From: JAUVHV01 sp964523875
GTDB taxonomy: Bacteria > Omnitrophota > Gorgyraeia > JABMRG01
Direction: 5' to 3'
Length of the DNA: 13,416 bases
Assembly: GCA_964523875.1 (NCBI GenBank)
Contig: CAZGAS010000034.1
Location: forward strand, 1-13,416
Part shown: one piece after another, positions 1 to 8,359 of the stretch
Position numbering within the stretch: the stretch's first letter is position 1
How the letters are laid out: each line of letters begins with the position of its first letter
The notes under the pieces: model-generated
The model's input: the letters and a program-made list of their open reading frames with translations, nothing else
Databases searched by the model: none
What the model was told of the DNA's origin: nothing
Position numbers and translations under genes: made by a program

Positions 1-1377
1 CTTGCCGAACAACAGGCTGAGTTTACTCGCCTGCGGGATTTAAATACAATACACGCAGGGCGCTTAAAACTGTTTGTAGATGCAGAATTAAAGGTCATGA
101 AATTGTATTACAAAGATCTGGAGATCACATCAAAAAGAGGCATATATTCCGTATTCAACACCTTGAAAGATAGTTACGATTTTAACAGGTGTACTTGGAA
201 TATTAATAAAATAGCACAAAATAAAATCGTACTAAATATACATTATGAGTCTATGTCACTTTTACAGGTCTGGCATTTAGCCTGTGAAGAGGATAATTCT
301 CTGAGTGTTAAGATTGAGGTTGAAGCAAAGAGGAGGATATCATTTGTCAATCAGGACATAAAGATAGAAGTAAATGATATTTTCAACAGTTGGGCAACAG
401 CACATGAAAAGGGTAATTTCGATAAAAGTTGCTACATAGGCAATATGTCTCCAATAGCGCTTAGGGATAATAAGATTTCACAGATTTTGTTGAATTTCAA
501 TAAGAACTTGGAGCATGAACAATTGTTTTTTGCTACTTTTTCTGAATCTGAAGAACAGACAGTTGATCTACACAAAATACGGGAAGATGGCAAGGAATAT
601 ATCCGCATTAACGCGCCTCTTATATTATATACTGATCCCAAATTAGCCAAGACAGGAAAACGTGTTTATTTTGATGGAAGGATATCTTTTGGCGAGAGCT
701 TCCAATGCAAAAAAAATGTGAAAACAGCCCAGGTGATAGCACTAGAGGAAAAGGATATAAAGGTTATCTTTGATAGTGGCAGAGGTAGGATATTGTACAA
801 TGGTATTGAATTGACCACGGGTTTAAGCCTATATAGTTCTGTGCGTTCTGAAGGTATATGGTATGATTCTTACCAGGCTAAGTGGAATATACAGCGTCAT
901 AATACTAAGATGCTTCTCGCTACAGGCGATTGGCCCCATATACCGATTTCACAAACATGGAAGATTGTATTATTCGGTCAAAACGTTATTATGTGGGAGG
1001 TGCGGTTGATAATCCATGAAGCAGTAAAGTTAGATTTTGAGCAATCCAATATTATGCTTTGCTCTAAATATACGACTTGGAAAACGCCTAATGAGAGTCG
1101 TGGCATTTTCTTGGATGAGTATACGCAGCAGTATGATATTTTGCCATTTAGATTTTGGTACGGTAAAGCAAGAGAGATTGCGGCCCAGCCAGATAGTGAC
1201 GCACTGCCGGAGGTCTCTTTCAGTAATGATACGGGTAGAGAGGATATGCGCGCGATTATAGAAAATACAGATACTCTCTACAAAGCCCGTTTAATACAAT
1301 ACCAGAAAGAAAATACCACTAACTTATTATCGGGAGAGCGCCCCTATTTTAAAGGAATAATAAAAATTGTCTCGTGA
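1..1377 (+). CDS. Unrecognised protein with two tandem beta-rich modules (5' partial)
   Basis: The frame is open from the first base of the window, so the true start lies upstream; 458 codons are visible. An ATG at 97 exists, but the first module's opening strand is encoded before it (codons about 20-32), so that ATG is probably internal. The protein has two related modules: codons about 20-230 and 253-458. Shared marks are a Y-x3-E-[IL]-T segment (YKDLEIT, YNGIELT), then a YDF/YDS..W-N-I segment, then Q-[VT]-W followed by alternating strands, and a closing Y-F-[DK]-G-[RI]-I strand (YFDGRIS, YFKGIIK). No signal peptide or membrane segment is visible in this part. The alternating hydrophobic strands suggest a beta-sandwich, perhaps carbohydrate-related; that is inference and I do not recognise a named family. 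It overlaps the next gene by 11 bases. Confidence 0.8.
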   Translation, partial: LAEQQAEFTRLRDLNTIHAGRLKLFVDAELKVMKLYYKDLEITSKRGIYSVFNTLKDSYDFNRCTWNINKIAQNKIVLNIHYESMSLLQVWHLACEEDNSLSVKIEVEAKRRISFVNQDIKIEVNDIFNSWATAHEKGNFDKSCYIGNMSPIALRDNKISQILLNFNKNLEHEQLFFATFSESEEQTVDLHKIREDGKEYIRINAPLILYTDPKLAKTGKRVYFDGRISFGESFQCKKNVKTAQVIALEEKDIKVIFDSGRGRILYNGIELTTGLSLYSSVRSEGIWYDSYQAKWNIQRHNTKMLLATGDWPHIPISQTWKIVLFGQNVIMWEVRLIIHEAVKLDFEQSNIMLCSKYTTWKTPNESRGIFLDEYTQQYDILPFRFWYGKAREIAAQPDSDALPEVSFSNDTGREDMRAIIENTDTLYKARLIQYQKENTTNLLSGERPYFKGIIKIVS

Positions 1378-2278
1378 ACATAACAGCAGGAAATTTATAA
1401 AACATTTAAAATCAGGAGGACTGATTTATGCTTTTTGGCGGGGTATAAAATATTTTATTTACCTGATCAGAAAACCTTTGCGCGTAAAGAATAAAAAAAG
1501 CCTTGCACAACAAAAAACCGGAAAAAGCCACCTTATTAGTTGTGTGATTGCTAATGGAGATATTAAAGCTATTTATTCTGGTTGCGGGATAAATATATTC
1601 TGGAAAGAGAAAGAGCTTACTATATCTCCGGGGCTTAATATCGCGGTAAATACATTAGGGATGTGGACAGATTCTTCAAAAGCGAAATGGCAGATATTAC
1701 TTCAAGACCCGGATTTTTTTGATTTAAAAGTTGTTTATAATGATTTACCGTTGTCTCAATTATGGCATGTAAAGCTAGGCAATAATAACGAGATAACATG
1801 GCGGATACGAATTCAAGTTGAGGAATGGCTGCATATAGATGAATTTCGTTTACTGGCTTTGGTCAGTTCTTATTATAAGGTTTGGATTAGTGACTATTCA
1901 TACGCGGATTTTCCGCGCCTAGATAACTACTGGCACGATATAAATCTTAAAGATCGGAACGTATCATTGGCCGGTGCCAGATTCTCCAGAGGAGATAATT
2001 GCTTGCCGTCATTTACAATCGAGAGCCATGAGAGTGGATTGTTGCCCTTGGTGCAGAACCCGCCATTAGGTAGCCATTCGCACATTATTGGGCTTAGAAT
2101 TAAAGATATGAAAAACAAGAATAATTTTGAACCAGGCATCTACCCATTGTTTGATGGCAAGGTTAATATTATAGAAAATGAAAATATCTTGGACTCCAAG
2201 ATTGAGGTTATGCGCCAAAATTATCTCGCTAATGTTGTGCATAAAGATGGTCAAAATAACAAAGGCGTGAAAAAATGA
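1367..2278 (+). CDS. Unrecognised protein with one copy of the same beta-rich module
   Basis: A 303-residue protein starting at TTG (1367), preceded by AAAGGAA (1350-1356) at a normal distance. An in-frame stop (1361-1363) lies one codon before the TTG, so no earlier start is possible. Residues 1-45 are basic with a hydrophobic or amphipathic stretch (about 19-35, GLIYAFWRGIKYF), which could anchor it to the membrane face. Residues about 60-269 match the module seen twice in the upstream gene: WKEKELT (79-85), TDSSKAKWQI (101-110), LSQLWHV (129-135) and a closing YPLFDGKVNI (259-268). It overlaps the upstream gene by 11 bases and the downstream radical SAM gene by 4 (ATGA), so all three are probably translated from one transcript. 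Function unknown; a glycan-binding or glycan-modifying role is a guess from context. Confidence 0.82.
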   Translation: MSREHNSRKFIKHLKSGGLIYAFWRGIKYFIYLIRKPLRVKNKKSLAQQKTGKSHLISCVIANGDIKAIYSGCGINIFWKEKELTISPGLNIAVNTLGMWTDSSKAKWQILLQDPDFFDLKVVYNDLPLSQLWHVKLGNNNEITWRIRIQVEEWLHIDEFRLLALVSSYYKVWISDYSYADFPRLDNYWHDINLKDRNVSLAGARFSRGDNCLPSFTIESHESGLLPLVQNPPLGSHSHIIGLRIKDMKNKNNFEPGIYPLFDGKVNIIENENILDSKIEVMRQNYLANVVHKDGQNNKGVKK

Positions 2279-3768
2279 AAGTTCTGCTTCTTAATTTACC
2301 ATGGCAGAGGGGCCAGCAGTGGGGCGTAAGAGCAGGCTCCCGTTGGCCGCATATAAAAGATACAGGTGAGGGTGACTATCTTCCTTTTCCTTTCTTTTTA
2401 GCGTATGCTACCGCGCTATTACGAAAAAATCATATAGATGCAGTAATTACCGATGCCATAGCGGATAAGATTTCAGAAGATAAGCTTTTTAGCCAAATTA
2501 TAACTGATAAGGCTGATTATGTTGTTGTAGAGACGTCAATACCGTCTTTTGAAAATGATTTAAAGATTACAAAGAAAATATCAGATATGGGATTTTCCGT
2601 TATACTTTGCGGGCCGAATTCAGAAATATACAAACCCGAATTTTTAGAAAAACATACATTTATAGATTATGTTTTGTGCGGTGAATACGAGTTTATTTTA
2701 TGGGAGCTATTAAAAGCGCTCGGTAACAATACTACCCTCTCTGAAGTTAAGGGGATAGTTTATAGGTTGCGTGATAAAGTAAAGAAGACCGTAAAAAGGG
2801 AGCCTTTTGATATAAATTATCTGCCATGGCCGCATAGAGAGACATTACCTATGGGCGAGTACTTAGACGCCCCTGGCCAAATGCAAACACCAAGCGCGCA
2901 GATGCTGGCTTCGCGAGGATGTCCCTTTAAATGTCAATTTTGCCTTTGGCCCCAGGTAATATACCAGGGTAATCATTATAGGGCGAGAAACGTAAAAGAC
3001 GTTATAGATGAGATGGAATTTTTAGTAAGAAAAAATGGATTTAAATCCATATATTTTGATGATGACACCTTTAATGTCGGTAAGAATAGAATGTTTGAAA
3101 TTTGTCGGGAGATTAAAAACAGAGGCCTGGATAAAATTCAATGGGCTATTATGGCAAGGCCTGATTTAATGGATGAGGAGATATTGCTTTGTATGAAAGA
3201 GTCTGGACTCTGGGCAATAAAATACGGGGTAGAATCTATACATCAGCGCCTGGTAGATAGTATTGGAAAAGATATGGATCTAAAAAAGTCGAGGCGGATG
3301 ATAGAATTTACTCAAAAACTTGGCATTAGGACGCATTTGACTTTTACTTTTGGCCTGCCGGGGGAGACAAAAGAGACAATAGAAAAGACTATACTGGCGG
3401 TTAAGGCCTTAAATCCATTCTCAGTGCAATTTTCCATAGTTACCCCCTTCCCCGGAACAAAAATGCATGAAGTATTCGACAAAAAGAAATTGATAGTTAC
3501 GAAGGATTTTTCTTCTTATGACGGACATTATCAAAGTGTAATTAAAACAGAACATTTAACCCCATCAGATTTGAAAAATGCCAAGATCAGAGCATATAGA
3601 GTTTGGCAAGACCACTTAAGAAGCAGAGCAGGGCTAATCGGCAACCTTAAAAAATTCCTGCAATATGCATTTACTCATAGTTTAAGCGCTGCTTTATCTA
3701 AGGCCTTAAGCTATCTGAAGTATGTGATACTTCAGAAAAACAGATATATAAATTTAAGGGATTTGTGA
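2275..3768 (+). CDS. B12-binding-type radical SAM protein (BchE/HpnJ-like)
   Basis: 497 residues. Residues 1-150 form a Rossmann-type cobalamin-binding-like domain (MKVLLLNLPW start, DYVVVETSIPSF at 81-92, a DYVLCGEYEF segment at 131-140). Residues about 205-400 form the radical SAM core. The CX3CX2C cluster motif is C216, C220, C223 in SRGCPFKCQFC. Later core signatures are YGVES (317-321) and FGLPGET (359-365). The N-terminal layout and ETSIPSF resemble HpnJ-type enzymes, but I would not assign hopanoid chemistry. The histidine of the DxHxxG base-off cobalamin motif is not evident. The family carries out methylations, ring formations and other radical reactions on lipids, tetrapyrroles and glycans; the substrate here is unknown. 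The start overlaps the upstream stop (ATGA), with AAAGG at 2261-2265 as a likely ribosome binding site. Confidence 0.9.
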   Translation: MKVLLLNLPWQRGQQWGVRAGSRWPHIKDTGEGDYLPFPFFLAYATALLRKNHIDAVITDAIADKISEDKLFSQIITDKADYVVVETSIPSFENDLKITKKISDMGFSVILCGPNSEIYKPEFLEKHTFIDYVLCGEYEFILWELLKALGNNTTLSEVKGIVYRLRDKVKKTVKREPFDINYLPWPHRETLPMGEYLDAPGQMQTPSAQMLASRGCPFKCQFCLWPQVIYQGNHYRARNVKDVIDEMEFLVRKNGFKSIYFDDDTFNVGKNRMFEICREIKNRGLDKIQWAIMARPDLMDEEILLCMKESGLWAIKYGVESIHQRLVDSIGKDMDLKKSRRMIEFTQKLGIRTHLTFTFGLPGETKETIEKTILAVKALNPFSVQFSIVTPFPGTKMHEVFDKKKLIVTKDFSSYDGHYQSVIKTEHLTPSDLKNAKIRAYRVWQDHLRSRAGLIGNLKKFLQYAFTHSLSAALSKALSYLKYVILQKNRYINLRDL

Positions 3769-3784
3769 TAATGGATATTATAAT

Positions 3785-5248
3785 ATGTCTAAAGTGAATA
3801 TTTTTAAAAAAGCCTTAAATATTGCAACAAGGATAATACATTTTCAAAATAGAAAAGCTATTGATATTTTGCTGATTCAATGTCCCCCCTGGGATATTTC
3901 TATGCCTCCTTTGAGCATAGCTTACCTTACATCTTATCTGGAAAAGCACGGTTGTTCTACTTACCCCCTGGATTTAAATATCATATTGTCCGGCCTAGCA
4001 GCGAAAAAAGATAAATATTTGTGGGAACAGAGAAGTTACGATGCCTGGGTAGATGACGGATTCTATGAAAAAACATGGCCTTCTTTGCGTGATATCACGA
4101 GAAGAGTTATAAAGAAGGCTCTTAGCGGATATGATACAAAATGTATAGGCCTATCGGTCAATTTCGCGGGGATAAAGGTTACCAGCGAGATAATAAAGAT
4201 AATAAAGTCAATAGATAGAGATATGGATATTATCGTAGGCGGCTGGAGTTGCGTTAACGCTCATATGAGGGGGCTCTTTCCTAAGGGCTTGGTCGATGTT
4301 TTTGTTGTTGGCGAGGGAGAAAAGACTTTATTAGAGGTTGTGAACAAATTTAAGAAAAAAGAAGATGGGGATGATATCCCAGGAGCTATTTTTGTCAAAT
4401 CCAACCAGACAACATGTAAGCACAGAGATATGATAACTGATTTGGATAGCATCCCCTGGCCTACATATGACAAATTTAATTTAAATCTTTATACTTCCAG
4501 AACCATACCGTTATTTACCAGCAGGGGCTGCATAGGCCATTGCACTTTTTGCAATGATTGGGCTCTTTCGAAGCCTTATAGATTTCGCAGCGCGAATAAT
4601 GTTTTTTCTGAGATACGCCACCACGCTCAAAAATATGGGATAAGCTATTTTAGTTTTAAAGATCTTTTGTGCAATGGGAATATCGATGAACTTAATATGT
4701 TATGCGAATTGATTGCCAATTCAGATCTTGATATACATTGGGATTCACAGGCCATACCTTATAAGGCAATGACCAGCAAGCTACTTTCTAATCTTAAGAG
4801 TGCGGGGTGCGGCACGCTAATTTACGGCGTAGAAAATTTTTCAAATAATGTTTTAAGAACTATGCAAAAGATATTTACCAGAGAGATAGCGGAAAGGGTG
4901 TTGAGGCAGACAAGTGAAGCGGGCATAGCTACCTGCATTAATATAATAGTAGGGTTTCCCGGAGAGACAGAAGCGGACTTTGAGGAAAATCTTGACGCGA
5001 TAAGAAAGAACCACAAATATATAACACAGATCGGTGCTGTGAGTGTTTGTCTTGTAAACAATGATAATGACTTAGATATTAATCCCAAAAAATATGGGAT
5101 AGTTTTATTAGACGATCCCAGCGTAAGAGCGAAAAAATGGCATACTATTAATGGTGAGAACACTTACGATATACGAAAATCTAGGGCCGAAAGGTTGCTC
5201 AAACTTATCGGTGAACTTAATCTGCCCTATGCTACGGTGACTTTATGA
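3785..5248 (+). CDS. B12-binding-type radical SAM protein
   Basis: 487 residues. A short basic leader (1-25) precedes a cobalamin-binding-like Rossmann domain: IDILLIQCPPW at 26-36, PPLSIAYLTSYLEKHG at 41-56, IIVGGWS at 149-155 and VVGEGEKTLLEV at 174-185. The radical SAM core follows, with C249, C253 and C256 in SRGCIGHCTFC, then YGVEN (347-351) and VGFPGET (389-395). No DxHxxG histidine is visible. It is only distantly similar to the radical SAM protein just upstream, so this is not a recent tandem copy. The spacer to the previous stop is 16 bases and the Shine-Dalgarno signal is poor (GGATAT). GTG at 3794 is an alternative start. Its stop overlaps the next gene by ATGA. Reaction and substrate unknown. 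Confidence 0.9.
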   Translation: MSKVNIFKKALNIATRIIHFQNRKAIDILLIQCPPWDISMPPLSIAYLTSYLEKHGCSTYPLDLNIILSGLAAKKDKYLWEQRSYDAWVDDGFYEKTWPSLRDITRRVIKKALSGYDTKCIGLSVNFAGIKVTSEIIKIIKSIDRDMDIIVGGWSCVNAHMRGLFPKGLVDVFVVGEGEKTLLEVVNKFKKKEDGDDIPGAIFVKSNQTTCKHRDMITDLDSIPWPTYDKFNLNLYTSRTIPLFTSRGCIGHCTFCNDWALSKPYRFRSANNVFSEIRHHAQKYGISYFSFKDLLCNGNIDELNMLCELIANSDLDIHWDSQAIPYKAMTSKLLSNLKSAGCGTLIYGVENFSNNVLRTMQKIFTREIAERVLRQTSEAGIATCINIIVGFPGETEADFEENLDAIRKNHKYITQIGAVSVCLVNNDNDLDINPKKYGIVLLDDPSVRAKKWHTINGENTYDIRKSRAERLLKLIGELNLPYATVTL

Positions 5249-6438
5249 ATTTTGATACAAAAGACCTGCTCTTGAAAGGTATTTTAGACGGCTCAAGAGC
5301 CTTTACCGGTCCGGAGACCGTTCAATTCGATATAACAAACAGATGTTGCAATAATTGCTTATGTTGTTGGAGAAATTCCCCGCTTTTAGGCGAACCTAAC
5401 GAGAGTGAAAAAAAAGCTAAGAAGCAAGAGCTCCCATTTGCTTTGATAAAGAAGACCATAAAAGAGCTTCAAGCCATGAAAACAAAAAATTTATTCTTTG
5501 CCGGAGGCGGAGACCCTTTCATGCATCCAGAGATAATAGGGATATTAAAATACGCGAAAAAATGCAAAATGAAGGTTTTTATGAATACAAATTTTGTATT
5601 AGTAGATAAAGCGAAAGCAAGAAAATTGGTAAAGTTAAAAATAGACCATATACACGCCAGCATTTTAGCGGGAAACGCCAACACCTATGCTTTAATTCAT
5701 CCGAATAAAACAGAAGAGACCTTCTTTAAAATAAAAGAGATTTTAAAGTATATAGCTGCGTTGAAATTACAGAGAAAGCAGCATCTTTACAATCCTTGTC
5801 CGCATATAGACCTTTATTATGTTATTTTTAATAAGAATTACATGGATATCAATGAGATGGTGGATTTAGCCATAGACGTAAAGGCCGATACTCTTGAATT
5901 TACACCTGTAGATGTGGTACGCGGCAAGACAGATTCCTTGCTATTGGACGCCAAGCAGATAGATTCTGTTACCAATGATGTAAAAAGTAATGCCAAACGT
6001 CTGGAGAAATACAATATAGACCAACAGGTTAAGACTAATATTGAACAATATGAAAATTTTCTAAAACGAATAAATTCCGTTTATGCCAGGGAAGGCAGGT
6101 ATGAATCGAAAACAGTAGTAGGCCAACCTTGTTACGCAGGGTGGACATTTGCCAGAATAGCGGCTGATGGGGAAGTTAACCCCTGCTTAAAAGCGCATAA
6201 GATATCAATCGGCAACATATACAAAAATTCATTCAGAGAAATATGGAATAGCCCCCGGGAGCAGGAGTTTAGAAAAAGGTCATTTAACCTGGATTTCAAT
6301 GATAAGTATTTTAAGGATATAGGAAATGATCCGGATTTAAATTTCGGATGCCTACAAAGTTGTGACAATCTTCAGATAAATCTGGATACGCATAAAAGAT
6401 ATAAAGAGGTATTGGTAAAAAATGGCAAAATTAAATAA
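5245..6438 (+). CDS. Radical SAM protein with reduced SPASM-type C-terminus, copy 1
   Basis: 397 residues. The cluster motif CX3CX2C is C34, C38, C41 within a cysteine-rich run (TNRCCNNCLCCW), followed by the SAM-binding segment GGGDPFMHP (87-95). The C-terminal domain starts with C296 and C314 in a CX12GX4C pattern (CYAGWTF...DGEVNPC), then GNIYKNSFREIWNS (323-336), the usual SPASM connector. The final pair is CX3C (C369, C373). Full SPASM domains carry seven conserved cysteines; only these four are visible, so a single auxiliary iron-sulfur cluster is more likely than two. Known SPASM enzymes act on peptides, proteins and some small molecules. No precursor peptide is recognisable nearby and the neighbours are glycosyltransferases, so the substrate is open. 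The start overlaps the upstream stop by ATGA. Confidence 0.9.
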   Translation: MNFDTKDLLLKGILDGSRAFTGPETVQFDITNRCCNNCLCCWRNSPLLGEPNESEKKAKKQELPFALIKKTIKELQAMKTKNLFFAGGGDPFMHPEIIGILKYAKKCKMKVFMNTNFVLVDKAKARKLVKLKIDHIHASILAGNANTYALIHPNKTEETFFKIKEILKYIAALKLQRKQHLYNPCPHIDLYYVIFNKNYMDINEMVDLAIDVKADTLEFTPVDVVRGKTDSLLLDAKQIDSVTNDVKSNAKRLEKYNIDQQVKTNIEQYENFLKRINSVYAREGRYESKTVVGQPCYAGWTFARIAADGEVNPCLKAHKISIGNIYKNSFREIWNSPREQEFRKRSFNLDFNDKYFKDIGNDPDLNFGCLQSCDNLQINLDTHKRYKEVLVKNGKIK

Positions 6439-7672
6439 GATTATTAAAAAAAAAGATGAAGTACTGTTGATGGCAGGAGTGCTGCATCGTTCAAAGGCGT
6501 TTGTTGCGCCGGAAGTTCTACACGTAGATTTGACAAATATGTGTAATTTTGATTGTATTGCCTGTTGGTGCAGGTCGCCTTTGCTGGGAGATAAAGCTAT
6601 GCCAGCCTGGGAAAGAAAACTCACGCTTCCAACGGGTCTATTGAAAAATGTATTTGATGAGATATTTGGCATGGGTGGCTTGAAATATGTAAAGCTGGTA
6701 GGCGGCGGTGAACCTTTTATGCACCCTGATATTTTGGAAATTGTTGAATACATCAAAAGCAAGGACAGAAAAGTTCAAATAGATATAAATACAAATTTTA
6801 GTCTTGTTGACAGGCAGGTTGCGCAGAGATTGATAGAGTTAGGTGTTGATTCTTTGACTGTGAGCATATGGGCAGGATCCCCAGGTATATATTCAGCTAT
6901 TCGGCCTAACCAGACAGAAGCTACTTTTTATAGGATAAAGGAAGTTTTGGGCTTTATATACAAACGCAAGAAAGAATTAGATATTCAGCACCCGAGAATA
7001 ACCATACATGACGTTATATTGAAAACAAACTATAAAGATATACTTAATATGATAAACTTCGCGATAGAGATAGGCGCTCATAACATACAATTTGTTCCGG
7101 TGGATCCTGTAAAGGATAAGACCGAGAGCCTGTTGCTGGATGACAGAGACAAGAAAGAGTTGCTTGCAATTTTACAGCAGATAAAAAAGAAGTTTGACCC
7201 GGTATCATTGTTATATAGCGCTGGCAAAGGAAAGCAGGTTATCCTCAGTGATTTTACAGGGTTTATAGAACGCGTTGAAAGGCTTAACATCCAAAGCGGT
7301 GCCTATGACGAGGACATAATAGAAGAAATACCATGCTATGTCGGATGGCTATTTGCCAGAATAATGGCAACCGGTGATGTGGTTCCATGTTGTAAGGGGC
7401 ACAGGATGCCTATGGGCAATATATATAAGAATAGGTTTAAGGATATCTGGCGATCCGCTGTTTATAATAAGTTTCGGGATAACTGCGTGAATCTTTCTAA
7501 GAGCAATGCCTATTTTTCCAGGATGGGCAATAACGCGGTTGCGAAAACAGGTTGTTATAACTGTGATAATTTATGGCAAAATATTCCTATGCATAAGAAG
7601 CTTGTCATGTTAAGAAGTAAGCGCCCAAGGCTCATAAATTTTTGCAGCTTTTTATTGAAAAAGTTAGTATGA
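6422..7672 (+). CDS. Radical SAM protein with reduced SPASM-type C-terminus, copy 2
   Basis: 416 residues, clearly paralogous to the preceding gene along its whole length. Shared marks include a D-[IL]-T-N-x-C opening, a CW.x.SPLLG segment, a GGG[DE]PFMHP loop, PN-[KQ]-TE-x-TF and a SLLLD segment near the domain junction. The core cluster motif is C41, C45, C48 (CNFDCIAC) and the SAM loop is GGGEPF (94-99). In the C-terminal domain C305 and C323 follow CX12GX4C, GNIYKNRFKDIW (332-343) is the connector, and the last pair is CX2C (C378, C381). C324 and C355 are extra cysteines. The chosen ATG lies 17 bases inside the upstream gene with AAAGAGG at 6403-6409. A later in-frame ATG at 6470 is possible, but the first start gives an N-terminus more like that of copy 1. 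Substrate unknown. Confidence 0.9.
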   Translation: MAKLNKIIKKKDEVLLMAGVLHRSKAFVAPEVLHVDLTNMCNFDCIACWCRSPLLGDKAMPAWERKLTLPTGLLKNVFDEIFGMGGLKYVKLVGGGEPFMHPDILEIVEYIKSKDRKVQIDINTNFSLVDRQVAQRLIELGVDSLTVSIWAGSPGIYSAIRPNQTEATFYRIKEVLGFIYKRKKELDIQHPRITIHDVILKTNYKDILNMINFAIEIGAHNIQFVPVDPVKDKTESLLLDDRDKKELLAILQQIKKKFDPVSLLYSAGKGKQVILSDFTGFIERVERLNIQSGAYDEDIIEEIPCYVGWLFARIMATGDVVPCCKGHRMPMGNIYKNRFKDIWRSAVYNKFRDNCVNLSKSNAYFSRMGNNAVAKTGCYNCDNLWQNIPMHKKLVMLRSKRPRLINFCSFLLKKLV

Positions 7673-8295
7673 TCAGGGTATCTGGATTGTTTAANNNNNN
7701 NNNNNNNNNNNNNNNNNNNNNNNNNNNNNNNNNNNNNNNNNNNNNNNNNNNNNNNNNNNNNNNNNNNNNNNNNNNNNNNNNNNNNNNNNNNNNNAAAGCT
7801 ACACAAGTCTATCTGTGTAATAAGGAGCAGCTTATTGCGTTAAAGAAGAATTTTAATGACTTAGAACAATATATTAACCGAAAGAGATACATCATTAACA
7901 TAGTAAATAGAGAAGTGTTTTTAAACAGAATCTCTAACCCTACGGCTTGTTGCGGCGAGTATGATACCCGCATGGCAAATACCCCTTGTTACGCGGGTTG
8001 GACATTTTTAAGATTAAGGGCAAATGGTGATTTTAATTCATGTCTTAAGTCTCATCGTATTCCTATAGGGAATATATATAAAGATAATATTAATGTTGCC
8101 TGGAATAACGTTCTGCAGCAACAATTTCGCGAGAAAACTTTATGTGTGCCTAAGGATAAGGAGTATTTTAGGTTTATCGGAAATGATGACAACACAGAGA
8201 TCGGTTGCAAGCGTGTTTGTGATAATATTGTAAATAATAATCGCTTGTATAATGCAGCAAGATTTTTATCGCAAGTGCATAAAACCACGCTATAG
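7669..8295 (+). CDS. Radical SAM/SPASM-type protein, copy 3, interrupted by assembly gap
   Basis: The start is set at ATG 7669, which overlaps the upstream stop by ATGA, as at other junctions here. A frame reaching back to 7642 is open but would start inside the upstream gene without need. Eight codons (MIRVSGLF) precede the N run. After it, KATQVYLCNKEQ aligns with the segment of copies 1 and 2 that ends the core (GKTDSLLLDAKQ and KTESLLLDDRD). The visible part is therefore the C-terminal domain: the CX12GX4C cysteines are at 7987-7989 and 8041-8043, then GNIYKDNINVAWNN, and a CX3C pair at 8206-8208 and 8218-8220. The CX3CX2C core motif is not visible and must lie in the gap. Roughly 220 residues are missing, far more than 100 N could hold. 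Frame agreement across the gap is coincidental. Confidence 0.75.
   Translation: MIRVSGLFXXXXXXXXXXXXXXXXXXXXXXXXXXXXXXXXXXKATQVYLCNKEQLIALKKNFNDLEQYINRKRYIINIVNREVFLNRISNPTACCGEYDTRMANTPCYAGWTFLRLRANGDFNSCLKSHRIPIGNIYKDNINVAWNNVLQQQFREKTLCVPKDKEYFRFIGNDDNTEIGCKRVCDNIVNNNRLYNAARFLSQVHKTTL
7695..7794. other. Assembly gap (100 N)
   Basis: Exactly 100 N, the conventional placeholder for a gap of unknown size. It sits inside the third radical SAM paralog and hides its catalytic core. By alignment with the two intact neighbours the real missing length should be about 650-670 bases if the gene is complete. Confidence 0.97.
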
Positions 8296-8346
8296 AGCAA
8301 AGGGCCATGTAAGGCCTGAGCAATAGTTATGTAATAATAATTGTTT

Positions 8347-8354
8347 AGAGGAAA
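8347..8354 (+). promoter_or_regulatory. Ribosome binding site of the 39-residue membrane peptide
   Basis: AGAGGAAA lies five bases before ATG 8360. This is a clear Shine-Dalgarno match and the main reason to believe the small gene that follows. The rest of 8296-8346 is AT-rich; it contains a weak GGCC...GGCC pairing at about 8303-8317 without a U tract and no convincing promoter. Confidence 0.6.
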
Positions 8355-8359
8355 CAAAA

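Noticed and set aside
1037..1261. Second + strand frame of 74 codons inside the first gene
   Set aside because: Out-of-frame shadow within the second beta-rich module; no family resemblance.
4822..5163. Minus-strand open frame of 113 codons, with similar ones at 6352-6762, 11130-11516 and 11683-12105
   Set aside because: Each lies opposite a strongly supported + strand gene with recognisable motifs, and none shows a domain-like composition; they are shadow frames.
8301..8318. Possible hairpin GGCC...GGCC after the third radical SAM paralog, considered as a terminator
   Set aside because: Only four clean pairs plus a bulge and no following U tract; too weak for an intrinsic terminator.
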